64,000 nt of DNA from Rhynchopus euleeides (GCA_963210315.1 OY723268.1:1-64000); one strand, 5' to 3'; counted from the stretch's first letter, positions 41,510 to 50,860 are shown. Program-made: numbers and translations. The notes: generated from the sequence alone by a model not told the origin.

Positions 41510-41572
41510 TACATTACTGAGTTAACAGAAGGATGACATGTGGGCAACAAGGGTGCCAGTGCAAATAAGGAG

Positions 41573-41644
41573 AGGCAACTGAGGGGATCGAACCCTCGAC
41601 CCTTGGTTTACAAGACCAATGCTCTACCACTGAGCTAAATCGCC
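41573..41644 (-). tRNA. tRNA-Thr(TGT)
   Basis: Acceptor GGCGATT/AGTTGCC, loop CTTGTAA with U33, unlike the other two Thr genes. Confidence 0.94.
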
Positions 41645-41671
41645 TTCATAAGGGGAAATGGTGAAAAAGAA

Positions 41672-41743
41672 TGGAGAATGAGGGGTTCGAACCCTCGGCC
41701 TCCCGTATGCGGAACGGGCGCTCTTCCACTGAGCTAATTCCCC
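41672..41743 (-). tRNA. tRNA-Ala(CGC), C33
   Basis: Acceptor GGGGAAT/ATTCTCC with G3:U70; loop TCCGCAT in CCCGT/ACGGG. Confidence 0.93.
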
Positions 41744-41828
41744 CTGCTTTATAAGCAGGAAAAGGTTCTGTGTTGTGCATATATGTTACACAGCCCACTG
41801 GACTATTTCTTGGGTACGAAAAAGAGTC

Positions 41829-41900
41829 TACTCGCGGCGGGGATCGAACCCGCAACCTCCGGCGCCGGGAACCGACGCGCTTCCATTGCGCCACGCGAGC
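41829..41900 (-). tRNA. tRNA-Arg(CCG), C33
   Basis: Acceptor GCTCGCG/CGCGAGT; loop TCCCGGC in TCGGT/GCCGG. Confidence 0.92.
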
Positions 41901-41924
41901 TGACATGAAGAAACATAGGAACCA

Positions 41925-41997
41925 GCTCTCGTGGCCTAGTGGTTAAGGCACAGGTCTTATGAGCCTGGGATCGCGGGTTCAAACCCCGCCGGGAGCA
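41925..41997 (+). tRNA. tRNA-Ile(TAT)
   Basis: Acceptor GCTCTCG/CGGGAGC, loop CTTATGA. Confidence 0.94.
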
Positions 41998-42046
41998 ACT
42001 TGTTATCTCTTTTCAGTGGTACTGCTGTACGGAATAATCCATTGTA

Positions 42047-42128
42047 GCGGACGTATCCAAGTGGTTAAGGAGGTGCACTCGAAATGCATTGGGCCCTGCC
42101 CGCGTAGGTTCAAATCCTGCCGTCCGCG
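42047..42128 (+). tRNA. tRNA-Ser(CGA)
   Basis: Type II, acceptor GCGGACG/CGTCCGC, loop CTCGAAA, discriminator G; T6 follows. Confidence 0.95.
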
Positions 42129-42210
42129 TTTTTTATGTACTACATGAGAATATCTGTGATTTACGTAAATTGCATGCATTCTGTGTGTACAGTGTATGCA
42201 TAAAAAAAAG

Positions 42211-42283
42211 TGGAGATTGAGGGTATCGATCCCTCTACCTCTCGCATGCTGAGCGAGCGCTCTACCATTTGAGCTAAACCCCC
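42211..42283 (-). tRNA. tRNA-Ala(AGC), C33
   Basis: Acceptor GGGGGTT/AATCTCC with G3:U70; loop TCAGCAT in CTCGC/GCGAG; T-loop ATCGATA. T8 follows. Confidence 0.93.
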
Positions 42284-42382
42284 TACAATAGAAGAATGAA
42301 CTGTCGCCCAATACCAGTCTATACACACGTACAGAGGAAACACAAGCAAACACTGTACACAAGAGAAAAGTCAAAGAAAAGA

Positions 42383-42455
42383 AGGCACTAGAGGGGATCG
42401 AACCCTCGACCTCTCGCTTACTGGGCGAGCGCTCTAACCACTGAGCTATAGCGCC
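42383..42455 (-). tRNA. tRNA-Thr(AGT), C33
   Basis: Acceptor GGCGCTA/TAGTGCC; loop CCAGTAA in CTCGC/GCGAG. Confidence 0.93.
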
Positions 42456-42482
42456 TACGTACTTACACAGGCTAAAAAAAGA

Positions 42483-42555
42483 TGCGAGGTGCCAGGATCG
42501 AACTGACGACCTTAGGATTATGGGACCTACGCGCTCCCGACTGCGCCAACCTCGC
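42483..42555 (-). tRNA. Elongator tRNA-Met(CAT), C33
   Basis: Acceptor GCGAGGT/ACCTCGC and T-loop TTCGATC mark the elongator. Loop CCCATAA; U31:U39 mismatch as in other eukaryotic elongator Met tRNAs. Confidence 0.92.
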
Positions 42556-42674
42556 TCTGGTAATATATGTTGGACTCCCTTACCTGCACTGTATTTCTGT
42601 GCAGCCAACCACACTGCAGAGAGACTACACACCTATCCCAGGAGAGGGCTGATGGAACCTGCTGTCAGTGTAAG

Positions 42675-42746
42675 GGCTTAGTGGTCTAGTGGCATGATTC
42701 TCGCTTCGGGTGCGAGAGGTCCAGGGTTCGATTCCCTGCTGAGCCC
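42675..42746 (+). tRNA. tRNA-Pro(CGG)
   Basis: Acceptor GGCTTAG/CTGAGCC, loop TTCGGGT; T5 follows. Confidence 0.95.
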
Positions 42747-42808
42747 TCTCTTTTTACCTTATATATACATTAGCACACACAAAACATTTATGCAAGGCAA
42801 AAAGCAGG

Positions 42809-42880
42809 CACCCGCCGTGGGGGTCGAACCCACGACCATTGGATTAAAGGTCCAACGCTCTACCGCTGAGCTAGGCGGGC
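42809..42880 (-). tRNA. tRNA-Lys(TTT), C33
   Basis: Acceptor GCCCGCC/GGCGGGT, discriminator G; loop CCTTTAA in TTGGA/TCCAA. Confidence 0.93.
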
Positions 42881-42975
42881 CACTACTGCCAGCTAGCCCT
42901 GCAGGGCCTTGGGGAGATAGGCCATAACAGTTCTTGTCCTGCACTCGTTGTAATACTTTGATGCTCATATACAGA

Positions 42976-43047
42976 TCCTCGGTAGTATAGAGGTCAGTAT
43001 TTCCGCCTGTCACGCGGAAGACCCGGGTTCAATTCCCGGCCGGGGAA
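42976..43047 (+). tRNA. tRNA-Asp(GTC)
   Basis: Acceptor TCCTCGG/CCGGGGA, loop CTGTCAC; T7 follows. Confidence 0.95.
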
Positions 43048-43130
43048 CAGTTTTTTTAGTCCACCTTTTGTATATAAACACACACAAGCAAATGTTTTTG
43101 TTGTTTAGGATTTTGCTTACAAAAAAAGAG

Positions 43131-43203
43131 CACCTCCCGCGGGGCTCGAACCCGCGACCACAAGGTTAAGGGCCTTGCGCTCTACCGACTGAGCTAGGGA
43201 GGC
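43131..43203 (-). tRNA. tRNA-Lys(CTT), C33
   Basis: Acceptor GCCTCCC/GGGAGGT, discriminator G; loop CCCTTAA in a perfect CAAGG/CCTTG stem; T7 follows. Confidence 0.93.
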
Positions 43204-43292
43204 TACAATAATAACTTGAAAAGGTTTCACACTATTCTGCCTCATCCATTGGAAATCAAGGGGTATCTGCACCTACAAAACAAGAATAAACC

Positions 43293-43364
43293 TGCACTCA
43301 CCGGGAGTCGAACCCGGGCCGCTCGCTTGGAAGGCGAGAATACTAACCGTTATACCATGAGTGC
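43293..43364 (-). tRNA. tRNA-Gly(TCC)
   Basis: Acceptor GCACTCA/TGAGTGC, loop CTTCCAA. Confidence 0.95.
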
Positions 43365-43386
43365 AGCTACACATGGACAAAAGAAT

Positions 43387-43468
43387 CGCAGTCGGCAGGA
43401 TTTGAACCTACGCGGGCAGAGCCCAATGGATTTCTAGTCCACCTCCGTAACCACTTGGATACGACTGC
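43387..43468 (-). tRNA. tRNA-Ser(AGA)
   Basis: Type II, acceptor GCAGTCG/CGACTGC, loop CTAGAAA; body nearly the same as Ser(TGA). Confidence 0.95.
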
Positions 43469-43513
43469 TACAATAAGATATAACATACTCCATGACTGCT
43501 GTTCAATAACAGA

Positions 43514-43585
43514 GGCTGTTTAGCTCAGTGGTAGAGCACATCATCCGTAATGATGGGGTCGTGGGTTCAATCCCCACAGCGGCCT
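43514..43585 (+). tRNA. tRNA-Thr(CGT), C33
   Basis: Acceptor GGCTGTT/AGCGGCC, loop TCCGTAA in CATCA/TGATG; T5 follows. Last gene of the unit. Confidence 0.93.
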
Positions 43586-43670
43586 AACTTCTTTTTACCT
43601 AATGATTTTACAGAGTAAATATGTGTGTGTGTGTATGTTTTGTGTGTGTGCACAAAATGCGAAAAAGTGA

Positions 43671-43742
43671 AGGGCATACCCGGGTTCGAACCAGGGACCT
43701 GTCGGATTGCAGCCGAATGCTCTACCACTGAGCTATATACCC
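43671..43742 (-). tRNA. tRNA-Cys(GCA), unit 2
   Basis: Copy of 35201-35272. Confidence 0.94.
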
Positions 43743-43822
43743 TCTGATTGTATTGCCTGGCCGTTTACATGAACAAAACTGCAGGCTGAACATTCTTTCA
43801 GAGAAGATACATGAAAAAGAGA

Positions 43823-43893
43823 TGACCCTAGACGGAATCGAACCGCCGTTGACGGATTTGGAATCCGTAGTGCTACCGCTACACCATAGGGCC
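43823..43893 (-). tRNA. tRNA-Trp(CCA), unit 2
   Basis: Copy of 35353-35423. Confidence 0.94.
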
Positions 43894-43972
43894 TCTGTTA
43901 TTGTATAGGCAAACGAATCCTCCACCACCACCCATACCGTGTGTGTGCTGCTATGCTGAAAAGAGTATACAC

Positions 43973-44054
43973 CGCTGACGGCAGGGTTCGAACCTGCGCG
44001 GGCAGGGCCCAGTGGATTTCAAGTCCACCTCCGTAACCACTTGGATACGTCAGC
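43973..44054 (-). tRNA. tRNA-Ser(TGA), unit 2
   Basis: Copy of 35503-35584. Confidence 0.94.
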
Positions 44055-44062
44055 TACTAGGA

Positions 44063-44134
44063 GGCTTAGTGGTCTAGTGGCATGATTCTCGCTTTGGGTG
44101 CGAGAGGTCCAGGGTTCGATTCCCTGCTGAGCCC
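44063..44134 (+). tRNA. tRNA-Pro(TGG), unit 2
   Basis: Copy of 35593-35664. Confidence 0.94.
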
Positions 44135-44191
44135 TGTTTTATGCACACACATATCTATCACACATGTGTTCTGTTACCCTACTCTTGTATG

Positions 44192-44262
44192 GCGACCGTG
44201 GTCTAGTGGCATGATGGATCCCTCCCAAGGATTCGACCCGGGTTCGATTCCCGGCGGTCGCA
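44192..44262 (+). tRNA. tRNA-Gly(CCC), unit 2
   Basis: Copy of 35722-35792. Confidence 0.92.
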
Positions 44263-44343
44263 TGTTTTTGTAAGAGAGATTGCCTGCATGTTTTCCCCAA
44301 AGAACCAGCTTTCTTTTGTGCAGTTATCTCGCTCATTAACAAC

Positions 44344-44427
44344 CCTCTCGTAGCTCAATTGGTAGAGCGCTCGACTGTAGAAACAGCTGTTATCGAGCGG
44401 TCGCTGGTTCGATTCCGGCCGAGAGGA
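44344..44427 (+). tRNA. tRNA-Tyr(GTA) with intron, unit 2
   Basis: Copy of 35874-35957, same 11-nt intron. Confidence 0.92.
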
Positions 44428-44475
44428 CAACCTTTTTGTATGTGTGTTTTGGTTGAAATAACATGCAAAAAAAAG

Positions 44476-44548
44476 TGCTCCTGACAGGGCTCGAACCTGG
44501 GACCGTTGGCTTATTAGACCAATGCTCTACCGACTGAGCTACAAGAGC
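44476..44548 (-). tRNA. tRNA-Ile(AAT), unit 2
   Basis: Copy of 36006-36078. Confidence 0.94.
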
Positions 44549-44655
44549 TACGTTTCACTATAACAACATTGCCTAAGAGTGCACTGTGTGTGTGCCACAC
44601 ACACTGTATATACACATAACATAAACAGGCAATCACCAGAAACATAATAACAAAC

Positions 44656-44737
44656 TGACGAGAGTGGGGTTTGAACCCACGCCCCCGAAGAGACCAGGGC
44701 CTTAACCTGGCGCCTTAGACCACTCGGCCATCTCGCC
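44656..44737 (-). tRNA. tRNA-Leu(AAG), unit 2
   Basis: Copy of 36186-36267. Confidence 0.94.
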
Positions 44738-44783
44738 TATAACTAAGTAAGGCACAGCCTGCCCATCCCTATATTAGATATCA

Positions 44784-44857
44784 GCACCTATGGTCTAGTT
44801 GGTTATGACGTCGCGTTAACACCGCGAAGGTCTCCGGTTCGAGCCCGGATAGGTGTA
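44784..44857 (+). tRNA. tRNA-Val(AAC), unit 2
   Basis: Copy of 36314-36387. Confidence 0.94.
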
Positions 44858-44933
44858 CTTTCTTTTTGTCCCTGCAGCCACTTCTTTACCGCCCACATTC
44901 CTCTCTTATTTCCCTTCAGGGCACAGAGTTGTA

Positions 44934-45015
44934 GCGGACGTACCCAAGTGGTTACGGGGCTCGCCTGCTAAGCGAGTGTGCTCTGCATGCGCAAGTTCGA
45001 ACCTTGCCGTTCGCG
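44934..45015 (+). tRNA. tRNA-Ser(GCT), unit 2
   Basis: Copy of 36464-36545. Confidence 0.94.
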
Positions 45016-45092
45016 TTTTTGTATGAACATCCCTTCCTTGTATCTCTTTGCCTAGTGGCTATATAGATAAGGCAATCCAACTGATTATCAGA

Positions 45093-45164
45093 TCTCCTAT
45101 GGTGTAGTGGTTAGCACTCCAGACTCTGAATCTGGCGACCGCGGTTCGAATCCGCGTAGGAGAA
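45093..45164 (+). tRNA. tRNA-Gln(CTG), unit 2
   Basis: Copy of 36623-36694. Confidence 0.94.
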
Positions 45165-45262
45165 CATCTTTTTTACATAGAGATACCAACAGAAACATGC
45201 AATTGGATACACACACACAAACAAATTCTTTGTGCATAAGGGAAAATATGGAAAAAGATATG

Positions 45263-45334
45263 TTCCGCTGCGGGGAATTGAACCCCGGTCTGCCGGGTGA
45301 GAGCCGGCTGTTCTAACCACTATACTACAGCGGA
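45263..45334 (-). tRNA. tRNA-Glu(CTC), unit 2
   Basis: Copy of 36793-36864. Confidence 0.94.
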
Positions 45335-45433
45335 TCTGAAAGTATACCAGAATACCTTACATGCAGGATGCTTCCAGTGCAGTTTCCCCCTTTCATACAG
45401 CACCACACGGAGAGGATACCTGTTGTAGAGAGA

Positions 45434-45515
45434 GGCAGGGTGGCCGAGTGGTCTAAGGCGGAGGACTCAAGTTCCTTTCTCTTCGGAGGCGTGGGTTCAA
45501 ACCCCACTCTTGTCA
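45434..45515 (+). tRNA. Chimeric tRNA-Leu(CAA), 5' of Leu(CAA) and 3' of Leu(TAG)
   Basis: The 5' part, anticodon loop CTCAAGT and variable arm are those of 36964; the last bases (TCTTGTCA) and downstream spacer are those of 37454. The acceptor GGCAGGG/TCTTGTC still pairs, with three G:U wobbles, so it may remain functional. Leu(CAG), Gly(GCC) and the Leu(TAG) anticodon are lost from this unit. Confidence 0.93.
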
Positions 45516-45584
45516 TACCTTTATTCAAAGTGTGTACACACACAACACACAAAACATTTCAACCAATATTTTCAACAATAATGT

Positions 45585-46108
45585 GACCTGTCCGGGAATT
45601 GAACCTGTGTCCACCAGTTGCACTGCTATTTTACTGTGGTGCACTAGACCACTAGACTATTGCAGGCAGCTTCTTCAGCAGATGTAACCCATATGTACTG
45701 TATATGTTGTGACAGCAAGTGGGGTTCGAACCCCCGACCGCTCACTACAAGGAGGTGTGCTCAACCACTAGACTATGGGAGCCAGCTTCCCATATCTTCG
45801 TAGTCTTCCAGTACACTATACTACCGCACATCTTCAGGGTTCGAACCCCCGACCGCTCATTACAAGGAGGTGTACTCAACCACTAGACTATCGGAGGCAG
45901 CTTCTTCAGTGTACGTAACCTATATACACTGCACATGTTGTAACAGCAAGTGGGGTTCGAACCCCCGACCGCTCACTACAAGGAGGTGTGCTCAACCACT
46001 ATACTATGGGAGCCACCTTACTATATCTTGGTACATCTCTTCAGGGTTCGAACCCCCAACCTCTCCCAACACAGGTGGTGTGCTCAACCACTAGACTTTC
46101 TGAGGGGC
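45585..46108 (-). repeat. tRNA-like cluster T1-T5, unit 2
   Basis: Copy of the five degenerate sequences at 37605-38128. Confidence 0.7.
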
Positions 46109-46153
46109 GCCTGTATGTTCCAACCTCCTTCATGGGCATCGAATATCCGACCG

Positions 46154-47711
46154 TAGGCAGGTTAGCCTAGAGGTTAGAATTCCTGACTGTGACAAAAGAG
46201 GCCCGGGTTCAAATCCCGGGACAGAATTTTTTTGGGGAATTTGCTTGACCAAATCCCAACCAATTTTTGCCCCCATTTTCCTCCTAAATATGCTTGCCCC
46301 AGGCGCCGAAATGAGTACCAAAAAGTGATAACCAGCGTCTGTACGTGCCACCATCGCTTTCGGATTTTCACGGTTCGCCCGCCATAATTGATAAAATGCA
46401 GTTGGCCGGAATTTTTCGATAAACTTTTTTTTTCTGAAAGATATAAAGCTCCTAACCCTGCTACGTTTCACCCAAAAAGTCTGTACATATCGTCACGTAC
46501 AGACATCGGTAGTATATTTTTTCAAAGGAATTCGGCGGGTATTTCCAGCACTGTGGGTTCAAACCTCACTTTCTGTTTTTTTACCCATGTCCAACTTTGA
46601 TGGTTCGAACACCCTGGGGGGGTCTATTTCGGGTGTCTCAAAAATGCGCGAGAGGTGGGGATATTGGGTCAGAGAGGAATCAAACTGTTGGTAGGGTACT
46701 GCCCAGCCACCACCAATTAAGTCGTTTTTGGTGTTCCAAAAAGTGTTTTTTGGCCATTTTTGGACCTATTTTTGGGGTTTTGACCCCCCAGATCGACGAC
46801 TTTTTTGGATCCAGATATACCCGTGTCTGTACCAGATTCTGGGTGTGGAAATAATAAAAAAAAACCGAAAAAAAACCTCAACCAGGTATCGAACTTGCTT
46901 CCAACACACCTAGATTCCTTAGAAAACACCCCATGATTTCACCTCGATATGTACCTGGAGCTCCATTCTGAGCCCTGGTGAGCCCACCAACAGTTTGCAC
47001 CGTTTCTCCCCCGAAATCTGGGTCAAACACGGTGGTATCAGTTTCGAACCGGGGACCCGATTTTTTTTACAGGAATGGCCTTTTTTAGGCCAAAATGGCC
47101 GAAAAACAGGGTTTTGGCCAAAAAAAACGACTTAGTGGGTGCTGGCTGGGGACCCATATTTCAACACTATACACCGTTTCGCACCCAGTATCTGAACCAT
47201 TCGCGCATTTTTGAGATACCCGATTTTGACCCACCCAGGGTGTTCGAACCACCCAAATTGGAGTTTTGTAAAAAAAAAAAAAAAAAAAAAAGCAAGGTTT
47301 GAACCCACAGTGCTACAAATTTCCCAGAAATTCCTTTGAAAAAGTATACTACCGATGTCTGTACGTGACGATATGTACAAACTTTTTCAGCCAAACGTAG
47401 CAGGGTTATGAGCTTTATATCTTTCGAGAAAAAAAAAGTTTATCGAAAAATTCCGGACCAACCAGTTTTACCAATTTTGGCTGAGGACCCGTAAAAAACC
47501 GAACGCGTCAGTGGCACGCAGAGACGCTGGCTGTCGACTTTTGGTACTCAAAGTCCACCCAGGGGTCAGCAGAAGTGGGTGGAAAAAAGTTTGTGAAAAT
47601 TAACACTTTTGCGCAAAAATATTTTTTCGAAAAAGTTTTGAATTTTTCCGGGAATCGAACCCGGGCCTCTTTGGTCACAACCAAGAATTGTAACCACTAG
47701 ACTACCCTTGT
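46154..47711. repeat. Palindrome with tRNA-His-like ends, unit 2
   Basis: Copy of 38174-39731; tRNA-like ends at 46154-46227 (+) and 47644-47711 (-). Confidence 0.85.
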
Positions 47712-47806
47712 TAGTTTATAAAGCACTTATACTTAAGAAGGGCAATGATATGGGGAAATGTTTTGGTGCAGTATGTGCATGGGCATAAGTTGATGCATAA
47801 AAAAAG

Positions 47807-47878
47807 CAACCGTGGCAGGACTCGAACCTGCAACCGCCTGATCCGTAGTCAGGCGCTCTTCCATTGAGCCACACGGTC
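47807..47878 (-). tRNA. tRNA-Arg(ACG), unit 2
   Basis: Copy of 39827-39898. Confidence 0.94.
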
Positions 47879-47984
47879 TCTGATAATTTATTGAAGATGT
47901 TACATCATGGAGGTACTTGCACAGGGTGCTGCCTTGACTGTGTGTGTATATATATATATGTATACACAAACAAAAGATAACTAC

Positions 47985-48057
47985 TAGCAGAGGTAGGTTT
48001 CGATCCTACGACCTGTGGGTTATGAGCCCACCGCGCTGACCACTGCGCCACTCTGCT
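47985..48057 (-). tRNA. Initiator tRNA-Met(CAT), unit 2
   Basis: Copy of 40005-40077. Confidence 0.94.
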
Positions 48058-48078
48058 TCTGTTGTTTACTTTCACAGC

Positions 48079-48150
48079 TCCCCTATGGTGTAGTGGTTAG
48101 CACCCTGGACTTTGAATCCAGTAGCCGCGGTTCAAACCCGCGTGGGGGAA
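48079..48150 (+). tRNA. tRNA-Gln(TTG), unit 2
   Basis: Copy of 40099-40170. Confidence 0.94.
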
Positions 48151-48291
48151 CCTTTTGACTATATGCATGCCTGGAGTATATATGGATACACACACATATC
48201 ACACACAATACAGGAATCACAGTACAAACAGCTGAAGAGATTGTCCGTGCATTTTTTGTGCATGGAGAGAAAAAGATAAGAAAAGAAAAAA

Positions 48292-48364
48292 CTCCTCCTG
48301 TTGGGTTCGAACCAACGACCTGCAGGTTAACAGCCTGACGCGCTACCGACTGCGCCAAGGAGGA
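48292..48364 (-). tRNA. tRNA-Asn(GTT), unit 2
   Basis: Copy of 40312-40384. Confidence 0.94.
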
Positions 48365-48442
48365 TCTGTAAGTATAGGGTAAAAGGGAATAACAGCTGCA
48401 GTCCTGTACACAGTACACAGGCACATATAAGGTACATAAAAG

Positions 48443-48515
48443 TACAGCTAGTCGGGATTGAACCGACGATCTCTCGCGTGTGAGGCGAGCGTCCTAACCA
48501 CTAGACGATAGCTGC
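48443..48515 (-). tRNA. tRNA-Val(CAC), unit 2
   Basis: Copy of 40463-40535. Confidence 0.94.
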
Positions 48516-48607
48516 TCTGATAATATAGGACAAGGCCACTTACCTGTTGTTACACTGTAGTAGTGCCAGCCAGACGAAACACACCACACCACAAGGAAGA
48601 AAAGGGA

Positions 48608-48679
48608 TTCCCCCTCCGGGGTTCGAACCCGGGTCGCCTGGGTGAAGACCAGGTATACTAACCACTGTACTAAAGGGGA
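48608..48679 (-). tRNA. tRNA-Glu(TTC), C33, unit 2
   Basis: Copy of 40628-40699. Confidence 0.92.
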
Positions 48680-48705
48680 CATGGACTGGGGCTATCCCTT
48701 TCCAT

Positions 48706-48777
48706 GGGCGTTTAGCTCAGTGGTAGAGCGCCCGTTCTGCATACGGGAGGCCGAGGGTTCGAACCCCTCAATGTCCA
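48706..48777 (+). tRNA. tRNA-Ala(TGC), C33, unit 2
   Basis: Copy of 40726-40797. Confidence 0.92.
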
Positions 48778-48804
48778 TGTTTTTTCTCTGCATCTACTAT
48801 CAAG

Positions 48805-48877
48805 GCCCGTGTAGCCCAATGGATAAGGCGTTCGCTTCCTAAGCGAAAGATTGTGGGTTCGATCCCCACCATGGGTA
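48805..48877 (+). tRNA. tRNA-Arg(CCT), unit 2
   Basis: Copy of 40825-40897. Confidence 0.94.
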
Positions 48878-48976
48878 CCTTCTCTTTTTACGTGTGTGTG
48901 AGAGACTCTTTCTTCCAACACATATATGCACTCACACACAGCCTGTATGATAACACAGGTGCTGCCTGTTCTCAGA

Positions 48977-49048
48977 GGCTCGGTGGTCTAGTGGCATGAT
49001 TCTCGCTTAGGGTGCGAGAGGTCCGGGGTTCGATTCCCCGCCGAGCCC
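48977..49048 (+). tRNA. tRNA-Pro(AGG), unit 2
   Basis: Copy of 40997-41068. Confidence 0.94.
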
Positions 49049-49083
49049 AGTTTTATTAAGCCCCAGTTTTGTTACACTCACAA

Positions 49084-49155
49084 GCGGCCATGGTTTAGTG
49101 GTTAGAACACCTGTTCGTGGCACAGGAGACCCGAGTTCAATTCTCGGTGGCCGCT
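49084..49155 (+). tRNA. tRNA-His(GTG), C33, unit 2
   Basis: Copy of 41104-41175. Confidence 0.92.
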
Positions 49156-49251
49156 CATACTTTTTTTAACACTTTTTTTGTGTGCAGTATCTGCACAAAA
49201 ATATTTACAAGAAACAAAAGAATCCCCTGTCACTTTTTTGCAGCAAAGAGT

Positions 49252-49324
49252 TACCCCGTGTGGGACTCGAACCCACAGCCTTTGGATTAGAAGTCCAACG
49301 CGCTATCCATTGCGCCAACGGGGC
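49252..49324 (-). tRNA. tRNA-Arg(TCT), unit 2
   Basis: Copy of 41272-41344. Confidence 0.94.
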
Positions 49325-49416
49325 ACCTTCCTAGGATATGGCTATATAAAGAGTTGTGCACTGATGTATACACACATATTTGTTCTGTGTAAGTTCCTTT
49401 GCAACAAAAAAGTGTA

Positions 49417-49433
49417 TGCCTCCACCTGGGATT

Positions 49434-49482
<49 letters not shown>

Positions 49483-49489
49483 AAGAGGC
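49417..49489 (-). tRNA. tRNA-Phe(GAA), unit 2
   Basis: Copy of 41437-41509. Confidence 0.93.
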
Positions 49490-49552
49490 TACATTACTGA
49501 GTTAACAGAAGGATGACATGTGGGCAACAAGGGTGCCAGTGCAAATAAGGAG

Positions 49553-49624
49553 AGGCAACTGAGGGGATCGAACCCTCGACCCTTGGTTTACAAGACCAAT
49601 GCTCTACCACTGAGCTAAATCGCC
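49553..49624 (-). tRNA. tRNA-Thr(TGT), unit 2
   Basis: Copy of 41573-41644. Confidence 0.94.
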
Positions 49625-49651
49625 TTCATAAGGGGAAATGGTGAAAAAGAA

Positions 49652-49723
49652 TGGAGAATGAGGGGTTCGAACCCTCGGCCTCCCGTATGCGGAACGGGCG
49701 CTCTTCCACTGAGCTAATTCCCC
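49652..49723 (-). tRNA. tRNA-Ala(CGC), C33, unit 2
   Basis: Copy of 41672-41743. Confidence 0.92.
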
Positions 49724-49808
49724 CTGCTTTATAAGCAGGAAAAGGTTCTGTGTTGTGCATATATGTTACACAGCCCACTGGACTATTTCTTGGGTACGAA
49801 AAAGAGTC

Positions 49809-49880
49809 TACTCGCGGCGGGGATCGAACCCGCAACCTCCGGCGCCGGGAACCGACGCGCTTCCATTGCGCCACGCGAGC
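49809..49880 (-). tRNA. tRNA-Arg(CCG), C33, unit 2
   Basis: Copy of 41829-41900. Confidence 0.92.
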
Positions 49881-49904
49881 TGACATGAAGAAACATAGGA
49901 ACCA

Positions 49905-49977
49905 GCTCTCGTGGCCTAGTGGTTAAGGCACAGGTCTTATGAGCCTGGGATCGCGGGTTCAAACCCCGCCGGGAGCA
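49905..49977 (+). tRNA. tRNA-Ile(TAT), unit 2
   Basis: Copy of 41925-41997. Confidence 0.94.
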
Positions 49978-50026
49978 ACTTGTTATCTCTTTTCAGTGGT
50001 ACTGCTGTACGGAATAATCCATTGTA

Positions 50027-50108
50027 GCGGACGTATCCAAGTGGTTAAGGAGGTGCACTCGAAATGCATTGGGCCCTGCCCGCGTAGGTTCAAATCCTGC
50101 CGTCCGCG
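50027..50108 (+). tRNA. tRNA-Ser(CGA), unit 2
   Basis: Copy of 42047-42128. Confidence 0.94.
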
Positions 50109-50190
50109 TTTTTTATGTACTACATGAGAATATCTGTGATTTACGTAAATTGCATGCATTCTGTGTGTACAGTGTATGCATAAAAAAAAG

Positions 50191-50263
50191 TGGAGATTGA
50201 GGGTATCGATCCCTCTACCTCTCGCATGCTGAGCGAGCGCTCTACCATTTGAGCTAAACCCCC
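50191..50263 (-). tRNA. tRNA-Ala(AGC), C33, unit 2
   Basis: Copy of 42211-42283. Confidence 0.92.
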
Positions 50264-50362
50264 TACAATAGAAGAATGAACTGTCGCCCAATACCAGTCT
50301 ATACACACGTACAGAGGAAACACAAGCAAACACTGTACACAAGAGAAAAGTCAAAGAAAAGA

Positions 50363-50435
50363 AGGCACTAGAGGGGATCGAACCCTCGACCTCTCGCTTA
50401 CTGGGCGAGCGCTCTAACCACTGAGCTATAGCGCC
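50363..50435 (-). tRNA. tRNA-Thr(AGT), C33, unit 2
   Basis: Copy of 42383-42455. Confidence 0.92.
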
Positions 50436-50462
50436 TACGTACTTACACAGGCTAAAAAAAGA

Positions 50463-50535
50463 TGCGAGGTGCCAGGATCGAACTGACGACCTTAGGATTA
50501 TGGGACCTACGCGCTCCCGACTGCGCCAACCTCGC
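50463..50535 (-). tRNA. Elongator tRNA-Met(CAT), C33, unit 2
   Basis: Copy of 42483-42555. Confidence 0.92.
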
Positions 50536-50654
50536 TCTGGTAATATATGTTGGACTCCCTTACCTGCACTGTATTTCTGTGCAGCCAACCACACTGCAGA
50601 GAGACTACACACCTATCCCAGGAGAGGGCTGATGGAACCTGCTGTCAGTGTAAG

Positions 50655-50726
50655 GGCTTAGTGGTCTAGTGGCATGATTCTCGCTTCGGGTGCGAGAGGT
50701 CCAGGGTTCGATTCCCTGCTGAGCCC
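50655..50726 (+). tRNA. tRNA-Pro(CGG), unit 2
   Basis: Copy of 42675-42746. Confidence 0.94.
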
Positions 50727-50788
50727 TCTCTTTTTACCTTATATATACATTAGCACACACAAAACATTTATGCAAGGCAAAAAGCAGG

Positions 50789-50860
50789 CACCCGCCGTGG
50801 GGGTCGAACCCACGACCATTGGATTAAAGGTCCAACGCTCTACCGCTGAGCTAGGCGGGC
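50789..50860 (-). tRNA. tRNA-Lys(TTT), C33, unit 2
   Basis: Copy of 42809-42880. Confidence 0.92.

Larger units (their letters stand above)
35201..43670. repeat. tRNA array, unit 1 (8470 bp, complete)
   Basis: Forty-three tRNA genes on both strands, five tRNA-like degenerate sequences and a 1.56-kb palindrome. The unit is set here from the tRNA-Cys end to the next tRNA-Cys. Array identity extends left to about 35170. Many genes are followed on their own strand by four or more T, the RNA polymerase III stop signal. Spacers of 20-200 bp are AT-richer with TG/CA and TA runs. No protein gene is seen. Confidence 0.97.
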
